From assembly GCA_021847625.1 (NCBI GenBank), contig JAJZQK010000190.1, forward strand, positions 1 through 6,648: a stretch of 6,648 nt of DNA. Reading direction: 5' to 3'. The notes below the pieces were generated by a model. The model saw nothing but the letters and a program-made list of their open reading frames with translations, had not been told where the DNA came from and ran no database searches. The stretch's first letter is position 1. Each line of letters begins with the position of its first letter. Positions 5,723-6,648 of the stretch are shown piece after piece. Made by a program: the position numbers and the translations under genes. The stretch comes from Chloroflexota bacterium. Lineage in GTDB: Bacteria > Chloroflexota > FW602-bin22 > JAMCYS01.

Positions 5723-6147
5723 AGCACCACCCCCTTGGCCGAGACCTCGATAGCGATGGTCGCGCTGCCCAGGAGGTTGCCCACGAAGGGCGTGACGGCC
5801 GTGAAGGGATACTGCACGGTCACCGTGACCTCGCTGCCGGGGCTGCGGGGCGAGGAGACGGTAACGTCGCCCGTGGAGATGACCAGGCTGCCGTCGGGCT
5901 CGCCCACCACCGCCGCCTTGATCTCGGCCTCGCTCTTGGCTGGGTCGGCGGCCACCCGCACCCCGTTCTCGGCCGCCGCCAGCACCCCCACGTAGGCGAA
6001 GTAGGCCCGGCCGAGGTCCAGGCTCACCAGCAGCACGAGAGCAAGGACGGGCAGCACCAGCGACAACTCCACCAGCGACTGGCCCCGCTGAGGGCGAGGC
6101 CGCGGCACCTTGCCCCCGCTATGGCGAACGCTTCTCGGCTCTCCCAT
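5719..6147 (-). CDS. TadE-like pseudopilin C1
   Basis: First gene of module C, 142 residues from the ATG at 6147. The basic Pro/Arg-rich leader ends RPQRG, then QSLVELSLVLPVLALVLLVSLDLGRAYFAY: Gly22 precedes the cut, Glu27 is at +5, and the hydrophobic helix covers about 28-43. The following AAAENGVRVAADPA replaces the usual NAxRxGA block, so this is the most divergent TadE here. The tail is beta-rich and ends VSAKGVVL, like the SAKAVVR end of TadE-C2. Start: GAGGGA (6155-6160) sits seven bases before 6147. In-frame ATGs at 6183 and 6198 lie further upstream and would add a leader of unusual composition. The promoter is not clear. A TTGACC-17-TAGTTT match at 6498-6526 is a weak candidate that would imply a leader of about 340 bases. 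Confidence 0.88.
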   Translation of the reverse strand: MGEPRSVRHSGGKVPRPRPQRGQSLVELSLVLPVLALVLLVSLDLGRAYFAYVGVLAAAENGVRVAADPAKSEAEIKAAVVGEPDGSLVISTGDVTVSSPRSPGSEVTVTVQYPFTAVTPFVGNLLGSATIAIEVSAKGVVL

Positions 6148-6265
6148 ACAACTGTCCCTCGATAATCCCTGTGAGAACGGCATCTGACCGGTCACCATGG
6201 CTGCCCACTGCGGCCATCTTTGCTCCTCGTCGGTCGGCCGACAGGGCGATGAATGATTCCTTTGA

Positions 6266-6293
6266 AAGTGGGCGAACGGCCGTTCGCCCCTAC
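6266..6293. repeat. GC-rich palindromic repeat, copy 1
   Basis: GGGCGAACGG and CCGTTCGCCC (6270-6289) form a perfect 20-bp palindrome, flanked by AAGT on the left and CTAC on the right. The outer frame AGTGGGCG...CGCCCCTRC is shared with copy 2. The form resembles short dispersed intergenic hairpins known from many environmental bacteria; this family assignment is from memory. Confidence 0.65.
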
Positions 6294-6320
6294 AAATACC
6301 AGGAGGGCGGTCGCCGTGCC

Positions 6321-6346
6321 AGTGGGCGGCGAGACGCCGCCCCTGC
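6321..6346. repeat. GC-rich palindromic repeat, copy 2
   Basis: GGGCGGCG (6324-6331) and CGCCGCCC (6335-6342) form an 8-bp stem with an AGA loop, within the same outer frame as copy 1 (AGTGGGCG...CGCCCCTGC). The stem sequence differs from copy 1 but pairing is kept, as expected of a structured repeat. Confidence 0.6.
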
Positions 6347-6648
6347 GAACGCCAGGCCGGCGGCCGCCCATACCGTGTTCATCCCTTGCCGGTCGCCCAC
6401 TACCATGATCGGCAGTTCCGACCGCCCATGTGAGTCCGCCGGGTCGCCCGGTGGTTCAGATACGGTAGCGCAGCGGACATACCTTCCCGCTGGCAGGAAA
6501 CTACCTTTGCGTGGCCAGGCGGTCAATAGCCCATGTGGAAGCCAAACCGTCGATACGGTGAGGCCGCGGCGAGGATATGGTGAGGGACTGGTTAACGATC
6601 GGTAATGATGGACGCGTGCGGGCATCACGGCCGCCGAGGGCAGGCTGG

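Larger units (their letters stand above)
6148..6648. other. Region upstream of module C without a clear gene
   Basis: About 500 bases. Long open frames exist on both strands (for example 6290-6628 on the minus strand) but have no recognisable family features and run through palindromic repeats, so they are not called. Visible structure: two related palindromes (6266-6293 and 6321-6346), a 13-base hairpin CCGGGTCGCCCGG (6439-6451), a weak minus-strand promoter match (6498-6526), and a 32-codon ORF with a good ribosome binding site (6119-6217). Confidence 0.6.

Noticed and set aside
6498..6526. TTGACC-17-TAGTTT as the module C promoter
   Set aside because: The -10 box matches only 3 of 6 and the leader would be about 340 bases, so it is mentioned as a weak candidate and not listed as a feature.
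6290..6628. Minus-strand open frame of 112 codons upstream of module C
   Set aside because: Runs through one palindromic repeat and into the next, has no family features and no convincing ribosome site. A plus-strand frame over the same bases is equally long.

Overview
All recognisable genes lie on the minus strand, so transcription runs from high to low coordinates. The window carries an array of TadE/TadG-type minor pilin (pseudopilin) genes, the family found in Flp/Tad (tight adherence) type IVb pilus loci. Six genes are TadE-like and two are TadG-like. High GC, a Thr/Pro-rich linker in a secreted protein, and multiplied TadE/TadG genes suggest an environmental bacterium, perhaps Chloroflexota. 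This taxonomic guess is inference; the window has no marker gene.

Layout in order of transcription. Module C (6147-3786) is TadE-C1, TadE-C2 and TadG-C3, joined by 4-base GTGA stop/start overlaps. Module B (3457-1135) is TadE-B1, TadE-B2 and TadG-B3. Module A (796-1) is TadE-A1 and TadE-A2, and is cut by the left window edge, where a third TadG would be expected. Modules A and B are close paralogues in gene order, protein sequence, promoter and leader. Module C is more divergent and more GC-rich.

The gaps before modules A and B each hold a strong sigma70-type promoter on the minus strand (TTGACT-17-TACAAT and TTGACT-17-TATAAC). Both promoters have an 11-base motif at the expected transcription start, in opposite orientations, which may be an operator. 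The gaps also hold stem-loops just after the upstream TadG gene. The roughly 500 bases before module C hold no convincing full-size gene but contain two copies of a GC-rich palindromic repeat, a weak promoter candidate and a possible 32-codon leader ORF.

Likely working model (inference): each module makes two small N-terminally anchored pseudopilins plus one larger anchored protein with a module-specific exposed region. That region is beta-helix-like in B3, and a globular part plus Thr/Pro stalk plus beta-sandwich-like domain in C3. No ATPase, platform protein, secretin, prepilin peptidase or major Flp pilin is present here, so these proteins would have to work with machinery encoded elsewhere or act as a surface or adhesion complex.
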